Below, piece by piece: positions 8,501 through 11,093 of a stretch of 11,093 nt of DNA. Where the stretch lies: NCBI GenBank assembly GCA_030153045.1, contig JASLID010000024.1, positions 1 to 11,093 of the forward strand, given 5' to 3'. Every line of letters begins with the position of its first letter. The first letter of the stretch is position 1. The stretch comes from Flavobacterium sp. (lineage in GTDB: Bacteria > Bacteroidota > Bacteroidia > Flavobacteriales > Flavobacteriaceae). The position numbers and the translations under genes were made by a program. The notes under the pieces were generated by a model that was given only the letters and a program-made list of their open reading frames with translations, made no database searches and was not told where the DNA came from.

Positions 8501-8517
8501 AAAACGATATTCTTCAT
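5512..8517 (-). CDS. GH3 beta-N-acetylhexosaminidase-like / beta-lactamase-fold fusion lipoprotein
   Basis: This 1001-residue envelope protein contains two enzyme types. Residues 1-21 form a lipoprotein signal ending MVNC21; Asn at -1 is not the usual Gly/Ala/Ser. The sequence after the Cys (SVKKNQ) lacks the acidic Bacteroidota surface-export signal, so a periplasm-facing location is likely. Residues about 72-395 are a GH3 N-terminal domain of NagZ type: KHFPGHGDTETDSH (238-251) carries the D249/H251 acid-base dyad, and TDALNM contains the probable nucleophile D325. Residues about 418-590 look like a GH3 C-terminal domain. Residues about 602-995 are a serine beta-lactamase/esterase-type domain with S670-x-x-K673, Y789-S-D791 and H947-T-G949. 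Both active sites look intact. A likely role is cutting GlcNAc-containing muropeptides and hydrolysing a linked ester or amide, but substrates are inferred. Four cysteines (C911, C914, C937, C939) sit just before HTG. The upstream gene ends 9 bases away. Confidence 0.9.
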   Translation of the reverse strand: MKNIVFKFLLFSILISVMVNCSVKKNQNSGISQIETNNPKIEKFKDPSKEGFNLFEDTPSEKKWVDSVYATMTFEEKLGQLFMIAAYSNKDTVHFNAIDKLVTDYKIGGLIFFQGGPVRQAKLTNRFQAKSKIPLFIGNDAEWGLSMRLDSTYKYPWNMTLGAIQDMKLIEELGTQMGKETKRLGLQFNFAPVLDINTNPNNPIIGNRSFGEDKEEVTKRAVALMKGFQNQGVFSTGKHFPGHGDTETDSHHTLPSVNFSEERLNEVEFYPYKKMFNLGLTSVMVAHLNVPSLETRPNYPSSISYNVVTNVLKKQLDFNGLIFTDALNMKGASNFKKPGEIDLEAFLAGNDILLFAEDVPTAIEKFKQAYNDTLITDERIDFSVKKILKYKYKAGLDKLKPIETATLYKTLNAHENNVLQYKLYENAITVIKNKEDIIPINDLTKAKIAYVKLGDDSGSTFLSTLKKYTEVTEVSNTDVDSLNIDLKQYNKVIIGYHVSDKSWWKKHEFTAKELLWIEKIAENNDVILDVFSKPYVLTPLKSLETIESIIVSYQNGDIAQEVSAELIFGVIDAKGKLPVSVNNEFKVGTGLSTKTINRLGFSAPESVGLSSEKLKEIDKIAKKAIDGNMTPGAQILVARKGKVVYQKSFGYHTYDKDIKVKNSDIYDIASLSKIIGTLPNVMLDYDHQIINLNTRLGEMVNKVKGSDKDSITFKDLLSHYARLQAWEPFYKNTLDSVTKLPLKKYYKKTGSKGFSTQVAENLFITDSFNDTIISKIAKSKLLPKKEYKYSDFTFILLKEYLETQHKKTLDVMAQENFFSKLGMNNTMYNPLQKYLEDVIPPTEKDTYFRHQLVQGYVHDMAAAMQGGVAGHAGVFSNTMDIAKMMQMYLNKGNYGGVQYFSEKTLNDFNTCYFCTEGNRRGLGFDKPQIEGTAGPTCGCASITSFGHTGFTGTMTWADPETEIIYVFLSNRTYPDSNASNKLSKENIREDIQKVIYDAIIN

Positions 8518-8526
8518 TATGATATT

Positions 8527-9009
8527 TTAAAAGAAACGACTATGCCAGCTTTCTTCAGCAGGAACTTCCCAAGCATCGTTGAATTCTTCGATTGTATTCA
8601 CTAAATTATTAAAAACGATTGTTGAACCTGAAACGGCTTTTTCTTTAGCCATTTTCTTGAATTCAATTAATGTTTTATGAGCCACAAACTCTCCATTTTT
8701 GAATGTTACATTCATTTTATCGAGTAAGTCAACGTCATATTTTTTTTCTAATTCTTGGATGAACTGAACAGACTTATCTATGGAACAGCCTGTTGCTGCT
8801 TGTGTTTCTTGATTAACTGCAAAAATGATAAATCGATTGTACTTCAATAAATAAGAAGCATCAAGACTTGTGCCATGAGCTGCCCATTCTGTTACAAATT
8901 CTTTTACAGCAAAATCTATCTCGGCAATTTCCTCATCTGAAAATTTCCGATTGGATTGATAAATCCAAATTTTGGATTCTAATGGTAATTCTTCAAAAGG
9001 GATATACAT
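8527..9009 (-). CDS. Conserved protein of unknown function (not an ABC ATPase)
   Basis: This is a 160-residue soluble, acidic protein without signal peptide or membrane segment. Visible landmarks are YIPFEELP at the N-terminus, EWAAHGTSLDASY (41-53), a single cysteine in ATGCSIDKS (72-80), an amphipathic, mostly helical second half, and the tail ESWHSRFF (153-160). From memory, flavobacterial relatives are often labelled 'ABC transporter ATPase', but no Walker A, Walker B or LSGGQ signature is present and the protein is far too short, so that label should not be carried over. It lies 51 bases after the CCG Fe-S gene and 9 bases before the GH3 fusion gene, so it is almost certainly co-transcribed with them. 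The conserved-looking Cys/His/Trp residues may mark a functional site, but no function can be assigned. Confidence 0.8.
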   Translation of the reverse strand: MYIPFEELPLESKIWIYQSNRKFSDEEIAEIDFAVKEFVTEWAAHGTSLDASYLLKYNRFIIFAVNQETQAATGCSIDKSVQFIQELEKKYDVDLLDKMNVTFKNGEFVAHKTLIEFKKMAKEKAVSGSTIVFNNLVNTIEEFNDAWEVPAEESWHSRFF

Positions 9010-9060
9010 TTTATTTTAGGTTGCAGATTTTAGAATCAGTTGACTAAAAAATCTTAATTT

Positions 9061-9852
9061 TTATAAATCTTGAGCATTTGCTATCAGTTCGGCAATATCC
9101 ATTACTTTCACATCAGCTTCTTTTTCTTTGTGCTTAACACCATCAGTTAACATAGTGTTACAAAACGGACAACCCGCTGCAATAATTTCAGGTTTTGTTT
9201 CAAGCGCGTCTTCGGTTCTTTCTACATTGATTTCTTTATCACCCGGTTCAGCGTCTTTAAACATTTGAGCTCCACCAGCACCACAACATAGTCCGTTGGC
9301 ACGAGAACGTTTCATTTCGACTAATTCAGCATCTAATTTTTGAATTAAATCTCTAGGTGCTTCGTATATTTTATTGGCACGACCTAAATAACACGGATCA
9401 TGAAAAGTAATACGTTTTCCTTTAAATTGCCCACCTTCAATAGTTAATCTACCAGAATCTAATAATGATTTTAAAAATTCAGTATGATGAACTACTTCGT
9501 ATTTTCCACCCAATTCAGGATACTCATTTTTTAAAGTATTGAAACAATGCGGACAAGCAGTCACTATTTTTTTTGCTTCATAAGCATTCAGTACTTCAAT
9601 GTTCATCATGGCTTGCATTTGGAACAAAAATTCGTTTCCAGCACGTTTTGCAGGATCTCCGGTACAACCTTCTTCAGTACCTAATACGGCAAATTCAACA
9701 TTGGCACGATTTAGAAGTCGTACAAATGCTTTGGTAATTTTTTTTGCTCTATCGTCGAAACTTCCTGAACAGCCTACCCAAAATAAAACTTCGGGTTGTT
9801 TGCCTTGAGCCAACATTTCGGCCATGGTAGGCACTATTAAACTTTCTGACAT
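9061..9852 (-). CDS. (Fe-S)-binding protein with two CCG domains (HdrB/GlpC/LutA-like)
   Basis: This 263-residue cytoplasmic protein is built of two cysteine-rich CCG domains, which bind unusual 4Fe-4S or related clusters in heterodisulfide reductase HdrB, GlpC and LutA. Repeat 2 is canonical: C154 (DPCYLGR), 34 residues, C189-C190 (GLCCGAGG), 37 residues, C228-x-x-C231 (GCPFC). Repeat 1 is weaker: C28 (GCSGS), 34 residues, C63 in EGCTGDP with Gly62 in place of the first cysteine of the pair, 36 residues, C100-x-x-C103 (CPHC). It probably passes electrons between the membrane-bound 4Fe-4S protein encoded two genes upstream and an unknown acceptor, possibly a disulfide or a quinone-linked substrate. 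The ATG at 9850-9852 follows a 48-base gap that holds a short palindrome. No substrate can be assigned. Confidence 0.9.
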   Translation of the reverse strand: MSESLIVPTMAEMLAQGKQPEVLFWVGCSGSFDDRAKKITKAFVRLLNRANVEFAVLGTEEGCTGDPAKRAGNEFLFQMQAMMNIEVLNAYEAKKIVTACPHCFNTLKNEYPELGGKYEVVHHTEFLKSLLDSGRLTIEGGQFKGKRITFHDPCYLGRANKIYEAPRDLIQKLDAELVEMKRSRANGLCCGAGGAQMFKDAEPGDKEINVERTEDALETKPEIIAAGCPFCNTMLTDGVKHKEKEADVKVMDIAELIANAQDL

Positions 9853-9879
9853 ACTTTATATGTTTTGTTTATTCGTTGA

Positions 9880-9895
9880 TTTGGTATTAACCAAA
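9880..9895. repeat. 16-base palindrome ahead of the CCG Fe-S gene
   Basis: TTTGGT (9880-9885), a 4-base spacer ATTA, and ACCAAA (9890-9895) form a perfect inverted repeat. It lies 5 bases past the end of the HAD gene and 28-43 bases before the CCG gene start. It could be an operator or a small RNA hairpin that adjusts expression inside the operon. It has no T-tract of terminator type, and it is short enough to be chance. Confidence 0.3.
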
Positions 9896-9900
9896 ATTTA

Positions 9901-10344
9901 TTAATCTTGTCCGTCGTCAAAGACTTGAATGGTTACTTCTTTATCGATTAAATCGGTAAATTTTCCTCTGTAACGAGTCGCTTTTACTAAATGATTGTCT
10001 ATCCAATGGTAATTTCCGCCACGTGGTTTACCCATAATCATTCCATGGTACTTGAAACCGTGTTTTTTTAACCAAATTTCAGTGTATTCACGATGTGCTT
10101 CGGTTCTGGAGGTGAAAAAGAAAATAATATGTCCTTCATCATACCATTTATTTAAAGTCACTAAAGCATCAGGATATACTTCGGCAGTAAGCATTCTTTC
10201 AGGCTCTTCATTTGGGATATCGTCACAGATAGTTCCGTCGATATCAATCAAATAATTTTTTACACCATCAGGTAAAATAGGGCTAATTGTTTGGCCATTT
10301 TCTGATGCGGTAACTAAGTTTTTATCTAAATCGTCGGTATTCAT
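9901..10344 (-). CDS. Small HAD-superfamily phosphatase-like protein
   Basis: This 147-residue cytoplasmic protein carries HAD motifs: motif I LIDIDGTIC with D34 (nucleophile) and D36, motif II FFFTSR with T78, motif III MGKPRGG with K106, and a likely motif IV WIDNH with D116. No cap domain is present (C0 type), as in small capsule-associated HAD phosphatases, where the last motif is usually IDD; here the second Asp is Asn117. The predicted reaction is phosphoester hydrolysis on a small molecule or sugar phosphate, with unknown substrate. From memory, relatives are sometimes labelled phosphoheptose isomerase; no SIS-domain feature is seen, so that name is unsupported. The gene lies between the two Fe-S genes (34 and 48 bases away). 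Its leader contains TACAAC-type repeats before the ATG at 10342-10344. The N-terminal 28 residues are polar and precede the core. Confidence 0.8.
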   Translation of the reverse strand: MNTDDLDKNLVTASENGQTISPILPDGVKNYLIDIDGTICDDIPNEEPERMLTAEVYPDALVTLNKWYDEGHIIFFFTSRTEAHREYTEIWLKKHGFKYHGMIMGKPRGGNYHWIDNHLVKATRYRGKFTDLIDKEVTIQVFDDGQD

Positions 10345-10378
10345 TGTGTTGTAGTTGTAGTTGTTTTTATTATTTTTC

Positions 10379-11093
10379 TTATTCGTTTTTCCAATTCAAT
10401 CGGTCTTGCTGGCTGTATTGCCATGGCGCGCTATTGTTTTCAATATTGGTCATCATAGCGTTCAGTGACATTGGCGCAGCACTCTGTTCCATTACTAAAT
10501 AACGTCTCATATCCATAATAATAGATAATGGACTAATATTTACAGGACATTCTTCTACACAAGCGTTACAAGAAGTACAAGCCCAAAGTTCTTCGGGAGT
10601 GATATAATCGTTTAATAATGATTTTCCATCATCAACGAAAGTACCTCTATTTGCATCGATGTTTTTTCCAACTTCCTCCATACGATCACGTGTATCCATC
10701 ATGATTTTACGAGGCGAAAGTTTTTTACCGGTTTGACTTGCAGGACATGATGATGTACAACGACCACATTCGGTACAGGTATAAGCATTTAATAACTGAA
10801 CCCAATTCAAATCTTGAACATCAGAAGCTCCAAATTTAGCTGGAACTGCATCTGCATCAGGTGCTGGAGCTGCAAAAGGATCGGCATTTGGATCCATCAT
10901 TAATTTTACCTCTTTGGTTACACTTTCAAGATTATCAAATTTTCCTAATGGATTTAAATCAGCAAAATAAGTATTTGGAAAAGCTAAAATTATATGTAAA
11001 TGTTTTGAATAATATAAATAGTTCAGGAAAGCCATCACCATCATAAAATGACCCCACCATCCTACTCTTTCCAAAACTTGTAATGTTCCTTCA
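10379..11093 (-). CDS. Membrane-anchored (Fe-S) protein with two 4Fe-4S motifs (HdrE/C- or DsrM/K-like), 5' truncated
   Basis: The frame is open to the window edge (last residues read inward EGTLQVLERVGWWGHF), so the true start lies beyond 11093; an internal TTG at 11072-11074 is unlikely to be the start. Numbering from the first full codon gives 237 residues. A hydrophobic segment (about 15-40) contains SKHLHI, with H31 and H33 as possible haem b ligands as in NarI-like subunits. An Ala/Pro/Asp-rich linker (about 66-86) leads to two ferredoxin-type motifs, C106-x2-C109-x2-C112-x3-C116-P and C172-x2-C175-x2-C178-x3-C182-P. The arrangement fits fused cytochrome b/HdrC-like proteins of about 430-450 residues that move electrons between quinone and a cytoplasmic CCG partner, here the gene at 9061-9852. 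The protein ends NWKNE at a TAA. It is the first gene of the run that can be seen, and the operon probably begins upstream of the window. Confidence 0.88.
   Translation of the reverse strand, partial: EGTLQVLERVGWWGHFMMVMAFLNYLYYSKHLHIILAFPNTYFADLNPLGKFDNLESVTKEVKLMMDPNADPFAAPAPDADAVPAKFGASDVQDLNWVQLLNAYTCTECGRCTSSCPASQTGKKLSPRKIMMDTRDRMEEVGKNIDANRGTFVDDGKSLLNDYITPEELWACTSCNACVEECPVNISPLSIIMDMRRYLVMEQSAAPMSLNAMMTNIENNSAPWQYSQQDRLNWKNE

Noticed and set aside
9025..9054. Imperfect AGATTTTAG / CTAAAAAATCT hairpin between the CCG gene and the 160-residue gene
   Set aside because: It needs a two-base bulge and is AT-rich; it may be chance in an operon gap.
11072..11074. TTG as start of the membrane Fe-S protein
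   Set aside because: The same frame continues upstream to the window edge with sensible residues, and the family needs an N-terminal membrane domain, so the gene is cut by the window.
1..11093. Mobile elements, tRNA/rRNA genes, CRISPR arrays, phage or defence genes
   Set aside because: None was recognised on either strand; gene gaps are all under 160 bases and hold no such structures.

Overview
The window looks like a chromosomal piece of a Bacteroidota bacterium, most probably a Flavobacteriaceae member close to Flavobacterium. The DNA is AT-rich and the genes lack Shine-Dalgarno sequences. One start has a Bacteroidota-type TAnnTTTG promoter element near it. The gene content also fits: bacillithiol-type BshA, a GH3/beta-lactamase lipoprotein fusion, and an (Fe-S) protein pair next to a small unknown protein. 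I see no mobile element, tRNA, rRNA, CRISPR array or phage gene. It reads as ordinary core genome with several poorly understood genes.

Layout from left to right. (1) Positions 1-258, plus strand: the C-terminal end of an AIM24/TIGR00266-family protein, ending at a terminator hairpin that also serves the opposing gene. (2) Positions 324-2662, minus strand: aroC (chorismate synthase), followed after 5 bases by a dicarboxylate/amino-acid symporter of the DAACS (SLC1) family. (3) Positions 2663-2814: a 152-base divergent intergenic region with a candidate aroC promoter and three GTTAAG elements. (4) Positions 2815-4256, plus strand: an LpxH-like metallophosphoesterase with a TTG start, then a small secreted outer-membrane beta-barrel protein. 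A second two-way terminator follows at 4273-4306. (5) Positions 4305-11093, all minus strand: a tightly spaced run of six genes read right to left. These are a membrane-anchored protein with two 4Fe-4S motifs (its 5' end lies beyond the window), a small HAD-type phosphatase, a CCG-domain (HdrB/GlpC/LutA-like) Fe-S protein, a 160-residue protein of unknown function, a 1001-residue lipoprotein joining a NagZ-like GH3 glycosidase to a beta-lactamase-fold serine hydrolase, and bshA, the first enzyme of bacillithiol synthesis.

How they may work together. The two Fe-S proteins resemble the HdrC/E-like and HdrB-like parts of a membrane-linked thiol/quinone electron-transfer complex whose substrate is not known. 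The GH3/beta-lactamase protein probably trims peptidoglycan fragments in the periplasm. BshA makes the precursor of a low-molecular-weight thiol. Their placement on one strand with gaps of 9-58 bases suggests co-transcription, but not one shared pathway. The most speculative idea worth testing is a functional link between the HdrB/C-like redox pair and bacillithiol. No clearly new system can be demonstrated from the sequence alone.
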